A DNA stretch of 33,547 bases from Vicinamibacterales bacterium (GTDB lineage Bacteria; Acidobacteriota; Vicinamibacteria; Vicinamibacterales; Fen-181), in contig JARKSS010000400.1 of NCBI GenBank assembly GCA_029974175.1, forward strand, positions 1 through 33,547, in the 5' to 3' direction. Shown here piece after piece: positions 6,310 through 14,026 of this stretch (its first letter is position 1; each line of letters opens with the position of its first letter). A program made the translations under genes and the position numbers. The notes beneath the pieces are model-generated. The model saw nothing but the letters and a program-made list of their open reading frames with translations, had not been told where the DNA came from and ran no database searches.

Positions 6310-8832
6310 ATGGCGCTCACGCCTTCCGGCATCCGACGTATCGCCAGCGGCCTCCGCCGCACGTACCAGAACCTTGGGCCTCAACGAGGCCTCATCACCG
6401 CGGCCTTTGTCCTGGTCGTTCTCTTCGTGGCCGCCGCGAGCGTGCAAGCCATCCGGTTCGCGACCGGCGTCCTGACCGGCCTCCCCGGGCGTGTCGAACT
6501 GCAGCAGATGACGCGGATGGCCCAAGCGACGACGATCTTCGACCGGGCCGGGGAGCCGGTCTTCAGCCTGAGCAAGGAACAACGGATCGAGGTGCGGATC
6601 GACGACGTGTCGCCGCACGTGCTCCAGGCCCTGATCGCCGTCGAGGATCAGCGCTTCTACACGCACCAGGGGTACGACCCGTGGCGCCTGGTGGCGGCGA
6701 TGTGGGCCAACCTCCGGGCCGGCCGGGCGGCGCAGGGTGCGAGCACGATTACCCAGCAACTGGCCCGCCAGTGGTTCCTCACCCCCGACAAGACGCTGCG
6801 GAGGAAGCTGCGAGAGATCGTCCTCGCAAACCGGATCGAGCAGTTGTTCACCAAGCGCGAGATCCTCGAGTTGTACCTGAACAAGGTGTACTTCGGCGAC
6901 GGTCTCTACGGTATCGAGGCCGCCGCCCGCGGGTACTTCGGCCGGCGCGCCTCGGAGCTGACGGTGTCGCAGGCGGCCCTGCTGGCGGGCCTCGTCCAGT
7001 CGCCGTCGGCGTACGCGCCGACCGTGAACCTGCGGCGCGCCATCGCGCGGCGGAACATCGTCCTGCAGGCGATGCTCGACACGGGCGCGATCGACCGGCA
7101 CGAGCACGCGCAGGCGCGGGCCGAGACAGTCGCCCTCAACGACGGCCTGCGCCGCGAGGAGCCGTGGGGGCGGTACTTCAAGGAGCAGGTGCGCCGCGAG
7201 CTGGTGAGCCGCTTCGGCATGGAGCAGGTGTACGAGGGGGGGCTCCGCGTCTACACGACGATCGACCCCGCCATGCAGCAGCAGGCGGAGGCGGCGGTCA
7301 AGGAGACGCTCGACCTGCTCGAGGAGCGGCGCCGGAAGGAGAGAGGCCGCCGGCGCGACGCGGCCGGCCCCGAAGAAGAGCCGCTCGAAGCCGCGCTGGT
7401 GGCGATCGATCCCGCCACCGGCGAGGTGCGGGCGATGGTCGGCGGGCGCGACTTCGAGCAGAGCCGCTTCAACCGGGCGATGCAGGCCAGGCGGCAGCCG
7501 GGCTCCGCGTTCAAGCCGCTGGTCTACGCGGCCGCGCTCGAGTCGGGCTACACGCCGGCTTCGCTGCTCGACGGGCTCAACGACCCGGTGCTCACCCCCG
7601 AGGGAGAGTGGGTGCCCGAGGACGAACACCTCGAGGCGTCCACCATGACGATCCGCACGGCCCTCCGCACGTCGAGCAACCGCGCGGCCGTCCGCATGCT
7701 CCAGGCCGTCGGCATCGGGCGCACGGTGGACTACGCGGAGCGAATGGGACTGGGCCCCGTTCCCAGCGTGCCGTCCCTGGCGCTCGGCTCGGGTGAGGTC
7801 ACGCTGCTCTCGCTCGCGTCGTCGTACGTGCCCTTCGCGAACGGCGGCGTCGCGCGCGCGCCGCTGTTCATCACCAGGGTGGAAGACCGCGACGGCAGGG
7901 TGCTGTTCGAGGCGCCGCGCATGGGTAACCGCGTGGTCAGCGAGCAGACGGCCTTCCTCATGTCCACGATGCTCGCCGACGTGGTCAACGGCGGGACCGC
8001 CTACCGGGTGCGGCAGATGGGCTTCCGCCTTCCCGCCGCCGGCAAGACCGGGACGACCAACGACTACCAGGACGCGTGGTTCGTCGGCTACACGCCGAAC
8101 CTGCTGACCGGGGTCTGGGTGGGGTTCGACCGGCCGCGGCCGATCCTCCGCAACGGCTACGCGGGCGACGTCGCGGTGCCGCTGTGGGCACGGTTCATGG
8201 CCGCGGCGACCAAGGGTGACAAGCCGCGCTGGTACTCACCTCCCCCCGGTCTCACGGCTCTCCGTGTCTGCCGGGTCTCGGGGCAGCTGGCGACACCGGG
8301 ATGCGACCACGTGCCCGTGCTCGACGCGGAGGGGCAGGTCGAAGAGCGGGCGTACAGCTATACCGAATACTTCGTCCGCGGCTCCGAGCCCTCTGGCTAC
8401 TGTCAGCTGCACGAGCAGCGGTTCGCGTTCGGCGAGGCGACCAACCTCCCGGACGGGGCGCGGACGGTCGCCGTCGGAGCCCCCGCGGCGCGTCCGCCGG
8501 ACGCCCGGTCTGGGAAGGCCGGCGACGACCGCCCGGAGGAAGGGAAGAAGGCGGCGCGCGAGGAGCCGAAGAAGAAGAAGGGGTTCTGGGGCCGCTTGTT
8601 CGGCATCTTCAAGGGCGACGACGGAAAGAAGGACGACGAAAAAGAAAAGGACGACAGCAACAAGAAGAAGCGGGACCAGAAGAAGAAGCCGGACGAAAAG
8701 ACGAAGCAGGAGGAGAAAAACGAGCAGGCTGGCGAGGAGGAGCAGGCCGGAGAGCAGGAGGAAACGTCCCGGGAGACCGGCGACGATACGGACGAGGTAG
8801 GGCGCAGTCGTGCCGCCGGCATGATGAGATGA
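6310..8832 (+). CDS. Class A penicillin-binding protein (glycosyltransferase/transpeptidase, PBP1A type)
   Basis: This 840-residue bifunctional peptidoglycan synthase has a single membrane helix at about residues 28-50. The GT51 transglycosylase domain follows, with catalytic Glu112 (EDQRFY), GASTITQQLARQ and EIVLANRIEQ. The transpeptidase domain has Ser399/Lys402 (GSAFKP), Ser455-Ser-Asn457 and Lys579-Thr-Gly. It polymerises lipid II and cross-links the wall from the periplasmic side. The ATG at 6310 fits the usual short cytoplasmic tail; upstream in-frame sequence is Arg/Pro-rich and unlike coding sequence. A roughly 107-residue Lys/Glu/Asp-rich tail (from about residue 734) containing GFWGRLFGIF is unusual for the family. 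Confidence 0.93.
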   Translation: MALTPSGIRRIASGLRRTYQNLGPQRGLITAAFVLVVLFVAAASVQAIRFATGVLTGLPGRVELQQMTRMAQATTIFDRAGEPVFSLSKEQRIEVRIDDVSPHVLQALIAVEDQRFYTHQGYDPWRLVAAMWANLRAGRAAQGASTITQQLARQWFLTPDKTLRRKLREIVLANRIEQLFTKREILELYLNKVYFGDGLYGIEAAARGYFGRRASELTVSQAALLAGLVQSPSAYAPTVNLRRAIARRNIVLQAMLDTGAIDRHEHAQARAETVALNDGLRREEPWGRYFKEQVRRELVSRFGMEQVYEGGLRVYTTIDPAMQQQAEAAVKETLDLLEERRRKERGRRRDAAGPEEEPLEAALVAIDPATGEVRAMVGGRDFEQSRFNRAMQARRQPGSAFKPLVYAAALESGYTPASLLDGLNDPVLTPEGEWVPEDEHLEASTMTIRTALRTSSNRAAVRMLQAVGIGRTVDYAERMGLGPVPSVPSLALGSGEVTLLSLASSYVPFANGGVARAPLFITRVEDRDGRVLFEAPRMGNRVVSEQTAFLMSTMLADVVNGGTAYRVRQMGFRLPAAGKTGTTNDYQDAWFVGYTPNLLTGVWVGFDRPRPILRNGYAGDVAVPLWARFMAAATKGDKPRWYSPPPGLTALRVCRVSGQLATPGCDHVPVLDAEGQVEERAYSYTEYFVRGSEPSGYCQLHEQRFAFGEATNLPDGARTVAVGAPAARPPDARSGKAGDDRPEEGKKAAREEPKKKKGFWGRLFGIFKGDDGKKDDEKEKDDSNKKKRDQKKKPDEKTKQEEKNEQAGEEEQAGEQEETSRETGDDTDEVGRSRAAGMMR

Positions 8833-8869
8833 CCGGCCGGCGGGCGTGGTAGTATCCGCTGGTCGGCGC

Positions 8870-9874
8870 ATGCCGTTCTCGGACATCATCGGACACGCAC
8901 GTTCCCTGGGCCTGCTCTCCAGGTCCATTGCACTCGGAACCCTGCCGCCCAGCCTCCTCCTGACCGGCCCCGCCGGCGTCGGGAAGCGCCGTGCGGCGCT
9001 GGCCGTGGCGCAGGCGTTGAACTGCCTTGCGCCGGTCCGGGGGGGCCAGTTTCCGATCGACGCCTGCGGCCGTTGCAGCCCGTGCCGCCGCATCGCGAAG
9101 CTGTCCCATCCCGACTTCCTCCTGCTCGAGCCCGGAGACTCGGGCAACATCAAGATCGACGCGGTGCGCGAGGCCCTCGAGGCCACGGCGTACCTTCCCT
9201 TTGAGGCTCGAGCACGCGTGGTGGTGGTGGACGAGGCCGAGCGGGTGCTGCCCGAAGCGCAGAACGCCCTGCTGAAGAGCCTGGAAGAACCCCCGCGCGC
9301 CACCTTCTTTGTCCTGGTCACTTCCCAGCCCGAGACCCTGCTGCCCACAATCCGATCGCGCTGCTCGCGGGTCCGCTTCGGGCGGCTCGCCCCGGCCGAG
9401 GTGGCGAGCCTGCTGATGGGACGCGAGAAGATGGACGCGGCCGAAGCCCACGCGGCAGCGGCGGTTGCCGAGGGCAGTCCTGGTCGCGCGCTGGAACGCC
9501 GCACCCGGGGGTTCCGGGCGGCGCGCGAGGCGGCGCTTGGCGCGCTGAGGGCCGCGGCCGGCCGGTCGTGGCAGGACCGGATGCGCGCGGCCGCCACGCT
9601 GGCGCCGAAGACCGCGTCGGGTGAGCGCGAGGAGTTGGCGACGAGGATCCGCCTGCTCGCCACCCTGCTCCGCGACGCCGCGCTCGTCGGGCAGCACGGC
9701 GCCGACGCGGTGCTGGCGAACGCCGATCTGGCCGGCGAGATCGAGCGGATCGCGCCCGCCTTCGACGCTGGGCGCGCGGCGCGGGCGTTCGAGGCGGCCG
9801 ACTTCGCGCTGGCGGCGCTCCGCCGGAACGCGAGCCCGAAGATCGTCGCACCGTGGCTGGTGGTGCACCTGTGA
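8870..9874 (+). CDS. holB: DNA polymerase III delta' subunit (clamp loader)
   Basis: This 334-residue AAA+ protein has Walker A GPAGVGKR at residues 33-40, a zinc-binding Cys cluster (NC...DACGRCSPC), Walker B-like VVVVDEAER and the sensor-1/SRC region TIRSRCSRVRF. These features define the DnaX/HolB clamp-loader family; the truncated C-terminal region points to delta' rather than tau/gamma. It helps load the sliding clamp at replication forks. The ATG at 8870 is preferred over GTG at 8846 because family proteins begin close to F.DIIGH. A -10-like TAGTAT lies at 8850-8855, without a good -35. The 3' end overlaps ricT (GTGA). Confidence 0.9.
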   Translation: MPFSDIIGHARSLGLLSRSIALGTLPPSLLLTGPAGVGKRRAALAVAQALNCLAPVRGGQFPIDACGRCSPCRRIAKLSHPDFLLLEPGDSGNIKIDAVREALEATAYLPFEARARVVVVDEAERVLPEAQNALLKSLEEPPRATFFVLVTSQPETLLPTIRSRCSRVRFGRLAPAEVASLLMGREKMDAAEAHAAAAVAEGSPGRALERRTRGFRAAREAALGALRAAAGRSWQDRMRAAATLAPKTASGEREELATRIRLLATLLRDAALVGQHGADAVLANADLAGEIERIAPAFDAGRAARAFEAADFALAALRRNASPKIVAPWLVVHL

Positions 9875-10620
9875 GCGCACCCATGGACCAGAACCCCGAG
9901 CACCCCGGTGTGCGGGTCAAGCTGTGCAGGAGCGGGCGTCCCTGCATCTTCTCGGTGACGCCAGCCCAGGCCGCCACCCCCCTTCGTCCCGGGCTCCCGG
10001 TGGTGGTCGAGACCGACCTGGGCCTCTCCTTCGGCCACGTCGTCGGCACGCCGGTCTGCCGCGGCGTGCAGCCGCCGGCCGAGCAGCGGATGGTTCGCGT
10101 CGCCACCGAGGACGACGTGGCGATGCGTCGGCGGCAGCGGCAGCGCGAACTGGAGGCGTTTCGGGTGGCGCTGCTGAAGATCCGCGAGCGTTCGCTCGGC
10201 ATGAAGCTGACGCGGGTCGAGCAGCTGTACGACGGCTCCCGCCTCATCTTCTATTTCACCGCGGAAGGGCGGGTGGATTTCCGCGAGCTGGTTCGCGAGC
10301 TGGCGGCCGAGTTCCGCTGCCGCATCGAGATGCGGCAGATCGGTGTGCGCGACGAGGCCAGGATGCTGGGGGGCTACGGTTCGTGCGGCAGGCCCCTCTG
10401 CTGCGCGTCGTGGCTCCAGGCGTTCGAGCCGGTCTCGATCAAGATGGCGAAGCAGCAGGACCTCAGCCTCAACCCCTCGAAGCTCTCGGGGCTGTGCGGG
10501 CGGCTGAAGTGCTGCCTGCGCTACGAGCTACCCGAGGGCAAGGTGCCGCGCCGCGGCGAGGCGCGCGACGAGACGATTGCGAACGGGGAGAACGGGGGCA
10601 ACAACGGAGTGTCATCCTAG
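9871..10620 (+). CDS. ricT: PSP1 C-terminal domain protein, RicT/YaaT family
   Basis: This 249-residue PSP1-domain protein has paired cysteine motifs GSCGRPLCC (Cys172, 177, 178) and LCGRLKCC (Cys209, 214, 215), with SLNPSKLSG between them. In Bacillus subtilis, RicT (YaaT) works with RicA and RicF in a [4Fe-4S]-containing complex that affects RNA maturation through RNase Y. The holB-yaaT order seen here is also that of B. subtilis, which supports the assignment. The GTG at 9871 overlaps the holB stop as GTGA; an in-frame ATG at 9883 is the alternative and neither has a strong Shine-Dalgarno. The last 20 residues are Gly/Asn-rich. Whether RicA/RicF partners exist here cannot be seen. Confidence 0.88.
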   Translation: MSAPMDQNPEHPGVRVKLCRSGRPCIFSVTPAQAATPLRPGLPVVVETDLGLSFGHVVGTPVCRGVQPPAEQRMVRVATEDDVAMRRRQRQRELEAFRVALLKIRERSLGMKLTRVEQLYDGSRLIFYFTAEGRVDFRELVRELAAEFRCRIEMRQIGVRDEARMLGGYGSCGRPLCCASWLQAFEPVSIKMAKQQDLSLNPSKLSGLCGRLKCCLRYELPEGKVPRRGEARDETIANGENGGNNGVSS

Positions 10621-10641
10621 GGGCGGCCCGCGCGGCAGCTT

Positions 10642-10763
10642 AGCAGGCCGCTGAAGAACGCGGCCTGAATGGAAAATGCAAAGGGAAGAATGGAAAAACA
10701 CGTCCCTCTTTCATTCTCCATTCTTCCTCTTACATTGCAGGTTTCTTTCTTCAGCAACCTGCT
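10642..10763. repeat. Foldback (inverted-repeat) element, MITE- or REP-like
   Basis: The 17-nt ends at 10642-10658 and 10747-10763 are inverted copies with two mismatches. Inside, 10683-10694 pairs with 10717-10728 over 12 positions, and TGCAA (10677-10681) pairs with TTGCA (10735-10739). The left end also forms its own stem, CAGGCCGC (10645-10652)/GCGGCCTG (10660-10667). The core is A/T- and purine-rich, unlike its surroundings. No coding capacity and no clear target duplication were seen. Confidence 0.65.
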
Positions 10764-10775
10764 GGCGCCTGGATC

Positions 10776-11678
10776 GTGACACCCTCATCTCCTGCCAATC
10801 CTCCCCGCATTGCCCTGACGGTGGGCGATCCGTGCGGCATCGGCCCCGAGATCGTTGCGCTGGCGGCGGCCGACCCGCGGGTGCGCGGCGCCTGCGAGCC
10901 GGTGATCTACGGCCCTCCTGACCTTTCCGCCTTCACGCCGGGGCAGGTGACCGCGGCGTCCGGGCGCGCTGCCTACGAGGCGGTCGTCCGCGCGGTCGAG
11001 GACGCGCGTGCCGGGCGCGTGGCGGCGGTGGCGACCGCGCCGGTGAGCAAGGAGGCGTTCGCGCTGGCCGGTCTGCCCTGGCGCGGCCACACCGACCTGC
11101 TCGCGCACCTCACCGGCGCGACCCGCTACGCGATGATGTTCCACTCCGACCGCCTGCGCGTCGTGCTGGCGACCGTGCACGTCGCGCTGGCCGAGGTGTC
11201 GAAGCTGATCACGCGCGCCTCGATCCGCGACCTCATCGATCTCACGGCCTCGGAGCTGCCCCGCTTCGGCTTCCCGCGTCCGCGCCTCGCGGTGGCGGCG
11301 CTCGACCCGCATGCCGGCGAGCACGGGGTGATCGGGACGCAGGACGACGAGGTGCTGCGGCCGGCGGTGAAGGAGGCGCGCGGTTCCGGCATCGACGTCG
11401 AGGGCCCGTTCCCGGCCGACACGCTCTTCGTGCGCGCGGCGCGCGGCGACTTCGACGCCGTCATCGCCTGCTACCACGACCAGGGGCTCATCCCGGTGAA
11501 GCTGCTGGCGTTCGGCCGCTCGGTCAACGTGACGATCGGCCTGCCCATCGTACGCACGTCGGTCGATCACGGCACGGCGTTCGACATTGCCGGCAAGGGC
11601 GTGGCCGACCCGGGAAGCCTGGTCGAGGCGGTGCTGCTGGCGGCCAGGCTGGCGGCACGTCCCAATCCCTCCACGTGA
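10776..11678 (+). CDS. pdxA: 4-hydroxythreonine-4-phosphate dehydrogenase
   Basis: This 300-residue PdxA-family enzyme carries out the NAD-dependent oxidation and decarboxylation of 4-phosphohydroxy-L-threonine in DXP-dependent pyridoxal phosphate synthesis. The N-terminal TVGDPCGIGPEI is a hallmark. The metal-binding histidines lie in VHVAL, DPHAGEHG and YHDQGLIPVK, and the substrate loop is RGHTDLL. The usual LNPHAGE reads LDPHAGE here. At 300 residues it is slightly short (E. coli has 329) but no motif is missing. The start is a GTG at 10776, 12 nt after a foldback repeat, with no strong Shine-Dalgarno. Its stop overlaps an in-frame GTG of the smpB frame. Confidence 0.92.
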   Translation: MTPSSPANPPRIALTVGDPCGIGPEIVALAAADPRVRGACEPVIYGPPDLSAFTPGQVTAASGRAAYEAVVRAVEDARAGRVAAVATAPVSKEAFALAGLPWRGHTDLLAHLTGATRYAMMFHSDRLRVVLATVHVALAEVSKLITRASIRDLIDLTASELPRFGFPRPRLAVAALDPHAGEHGVIGTQDDEVLRPAVKEARGSGIDVEGPFPADTLFVRAARGDFDAVIACYHDQGLIPVKLLAFGRSVNVTIGLPIVRTSVDHGTAFDIAGKGVADPGSLVEAVLLAARLAARPNPST

Positions 11679-11728
11679 CACGTGCGGCGCGCGACCCGAG
11701 CCCGTGTAGACTGAATGACTGGGGCGGG

Positions 11729-12208
11729 ATGGTGGAGAAGTCCGAGCGCCAGAAGGCGCAGCAGGTCATCGCCGAGAACCGCAAGGCCTTTCACGACTAC
11801 CACATCGTCGAGACCTTCGAGGCCGGCCTGGCGCTGCTCGGCACCGAGGTGAAGGCGATCCGCGAGGGGCGCGCGAACCTGCGCGACAGCTTCGGGCGGG
11901 TCGAGGGCGGTGAGGTGTTCGTGCACAACGTTCACATCAGCCCCTACAGCCACCGCGGCTACGCCACCCACGAGCCGCTGCGGAAGCGCAAGCTGCTGCT
12001 GCACCGGCAGGAGATCCGCAAGCTGATCGGGAAGACCGCCGAGCGCGGCATGACGATCGTCCCGCTGCGGCTCTACTACAAGAACGGCCGCGTGAAGTTG
12101 GCCATCGGCCTGGCGCGGGGCAAGAAGGAGTACGACCGCCGCGAGACGATCAAGCGGCGCGAGACCGAGCGCGAGACGCGCGCCGCGGTCAAGGAACGGC
12201 AGCGATGA
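11729..12208 (+). CDS. smpB: SsrA (tmRNA)-binding protein
   Basis: This 159-residue SmpB delivers tmRNA to stalled ribosomes for trans-translation. Family blocks are complete: NRKAFHDYHIVETFEAG, LGTEVKAIREGRANLRD, ISPYSHRGY, and the basic C-terminal tail beginning ARGKKEYDRRE that inserts into the mRNA channel. The ATG at 11729 matches the usual N-terminus. A GTG at 11675 overlapping the pdxA stop (GTGA) would add 18 residues and allow translational coupling, so it remains possible. TAGACT at 11707-11712 could be a -10 box, but no -35 was found. No tmRNA gene is in the window. Confidence 0.93.
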   Translation: MVEKSERQKAQQVIAENRKAFHDYHIVETFEAGLALLGTEVKAIREGRANLRDSFGRVEGGEVFVHNVHISPYSHRGYATHEPLRKRKLLLHRQEIRKLIGKTAERGMTIVPLRLYYKNGRVKLAIGLARGKKEYDRRETIKRRETERETRAAVKERQR

Positions 12209-12879
12209 CCGAAGAGGCGCCGCTCAGCGCGAGACGCTATGCCGTCATCGACGTCTACGACCGGTACTCACGTCATCGCATGCTGGTCGAGGAGGCGCGG
12301 CGGTACGCACGTGTCCTCGAGTGCGGCTGCGCCACGGGGTTCCTGTCGCGGCTGATCGTCGAGAACAGCGGCCCCGACCTCGTCGGCGTCGAACGGGATC
12401 CCGCGGCGGCCGAAGAGGCGGCTCGGCACTGCCGACGGGTGGTCGTCGCAGACCTCGCGGATCCCGCATGGGCGGCGCTCGTCGGCGAGCGCTTCGACCT
12501 CGTGATCTTTGGAGACGTGCTCGAGCACCTGCCCGACCCGGCCGCCACACTGCGGGCCGCGCGGGCGGCTCTCGCGCCGGACGGACGAATCCTCGTCAGC
12601 TTGCCCAACGTCGCACACTGGACGATCCGGGCCAAGCTACTGCTCGGCCGGTTCGACTACCGGCCGACTGGCATCATGGACGTCACGCACCTGCGGTTCT
12701 ACACCCGGCGGAGCGCGGTCCTGATGTTCGAGGCCGCGGGGTGCCGGCCAGTCTGGTTCAAGCCCGTGTTCCACGGTCGCTTCACAACCCGCGCGCGGCC
12801 GCTCTGGAACTTGGTGACCCGTGCTTTCCCTGGGCCGTTCGCCTTTCAGATGCTGTTCCTGCTCGAGCCCGCAGGCTAG
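12205..12879 (+). CDS. Class I SAM-dependent methyltransferase
   Basis: This 224-residue protein has a Rossmann SAM-binding fold: motif I VLECGCATGFLS near residue 37, an acidic post-I residue in VGVERDP, and FDLVIFGDVLEHLPDP as motif II/III. It resembles MetW/UbiG-like methyltransferases often found with surface-glycan genes; the acceptor is unknown. The start overlaps the smpB stop (ATGA), so it is translationally coupled to a translation-quality gene, while its downstream neighbours are glycan genes on the opposite strand. Only 7 nt separate its stop from the convergent gene's stop. Confidence 0.85.
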   Translation: MTEEAPLSARRYAVIDVYDRYSRHRMLVEEARRYARVLECGCATGFLSRLIVENSGPDLVGVERDPAAAEEAARHCRRVVVADLADPAWAALVGERFDLVIFGDVLEHLPDPAATLRAARAALAPDGRILVSLPNVAHWTIRAKLLLGRFDYRPTGIMDVTHLRFYTRRSAVLMFEAAGCRPVWFKPVFHGRFTTRARPLWNLVTRAFPGPFAFQMLFLLEPAG

Positions 12880-12886
12880 CCGCCGG

Positions 12887-13996
12887 TCAGCCGCTCGCGA
12901 TTGACGCCACCGCCTCCTCCCGCGCCGCGCGTGTCGCTTCGAGGTACGCTCGGCCCCACCGCTGCCCCGGTTCCAGGTGGTTACCCTCGGCCCACTCGTT
13001 CCACGCGTTGATGAACACGATCCGCTCGCCGGCGGCCGTGGGTTCGGCGCGGCGGATCATCTCGCGCAGCCAGTTGCCGTAGGCAGCCGGCGTGGATCCT
13101 TCCAGCACGAAGGCTCTCCCGCCCCTCCGCGGCGTGTTGTCCCACGACGGCGTCACGCAGCGAAATCGGCGGTACGGGGGAAGCGGCTCGTTCAGCGCCC
13201 GGCGCACTAGCTCGAGGTAGGTGAGAAGCGGCCTCCCGAACGCCTTCCGGAGGAATCGAAGCCACACGCGCGTTTTGAAGTCCTGGTAGAAAAGCAGGTT
13301 CGGCTGGAACTCGACGGCGGCGTCGAAGCCGACGGAGAAAGGGTTGACGCGACCGGTCTTGGGGAAGTTCCCCTCGACCGAGGCGAGGAAGATCTCCCCG
13401 ATGCCGGCCCGCCGCGCCTCCTGGCGCCAGACCTCCGCAGTCCGCGCTGGCTCGGGCAACAGGCCGACGCGGTACACGAGAAACAGCGGCTTCCCCTCCA
13501 CGCGTACCTGGCGAGGGTCCTCGAAGACCCGCAACAGCCAGCGGATATGTGCCCGGTCGTCCTCCGGGCTGTAGGTCTGGCGCATCAGCACGTCGCGCTC
13601 CTGCGCATGCCACGCCCTGGTCCAGTGCTCGTTGGCCCAGCACAGGCAGAAGGGGAAATCCGGGCGCCCGGTCGCCAAAACTTCGTTGAAGGGGCGCTCG
13701 AGCAGGCGCTTCCCGTGAAACCAGTAATGGTAGTAGCAAAAGGCGGTGACGCCGTACTCACGGGCGAGGGCGGCTTGTGCCTCGCGTGTCTCGGGCAACC
13801 GCAGGTCGTAGAAGCCCAGATCGGCCGGAAGGTCGGGCTGGTGATGGCCCCTGTAGATGGGACGCGCGCGTGTGACGTTGGTCCATTCGGTGAAGCCCTT
13901 GCCCCACCACTCGTCGTTCTCGGGGATTGGGTTGAACTGCGGGAGGTAGAACGCGATCAGCTTCAGCAGGTCGTTCACGTTCGCGGCTGACGGCAA
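12887..13996 (-). CDS. WbsX-type glycan enzyme (GH99-like fold)
   Basis: This 369-residue protein belongs to the WbsX family (described both as glycosyltransferase WbsX and as GH99-like). The diagnostic N-terminus LIAFYLPQFNPIPENDEWWG is followed by KGFTEWTNV, DLGFYDLRLPETR, FCYYHYWFHGKRLLE, CWANEHWTRAW and the C-terminal INAWNEWAEGNHLEP. Members occur in O-antigen and capsule loci; the reaction is not well established. The start is taken as TTG at 13996 because AGGAGG (14001-14006) sits 4 nt before it. The ATG at 14023 lies upstream of that site and a GTG at 13976 is 22 nt past it. It follows the flippase gene in one operon. Confidence 0.85.
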   Translation of the reverse strand: MPSAANVNDLLKLIAFYLPQFNPIPENDEWWGKGFTEWTNVTRARPIYRGHHQPDLPADLGFYDLRLPETREAQAALAREYGVTAFCYYHYWFHGKRLLERPFNEVLATGRPDFPFCLCWANEHWTRAWHAQERDVLMRQTYSPEDDRAHIRWLLRVFEDPRQVRVEGKPLFLVYRVGLLPEPARTAEVWRQEARRAGIGEIFLASVEGNFPKTGRVNPFSVGFDAAVEFQPNLLFYQDFKTRVWLRFLRKAFGRPLLTYLELVRRALNEPLPPYRRFRCVTPSWDNTPRRGGRAFVLEGSTPAAYGNWLREMIRRAEPTAAGERIVFINAWNEWAEGNHLEPGQRWGRAYLEATRAAREEAVASIASG

Positions 13997-14026
13997 GGCT
14001 CCTCCTGGATTCCGGCGCTCCACATT

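Noticed and set aside
6289-7629. 446-codon minus-strand open frame opposite the penicillin-binding protein
   Set aside because: It is antisense to conserved GT51 and transpeptidase motifs; the translation is His/Arg/Leu-rich without recognisable domains.
8236-10038. 600-codon minus-strand open frame opposite the PBP tail, holB and ricT
   Set aside because: It lies opposite three clearly identified genes and translates to low-complexity Ser/Arg/Ala and Leu-rich sequence, as expected from the antisense of GC-rich and Lys/Glu-rich codons.
10641-10770. An insertion sequence remnant with target duplication
   Set aside because: The inverted repeat is clear, but no flanking direct repeat and no transposase fragment could be found, so it is reported only as a foldback repeat.
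10776-11678. pdxA as a truncated gene because it is only 300 residues
   Set aside because: All metal-binding histidines and both terminal regions of the family are present, so the gene is complete.
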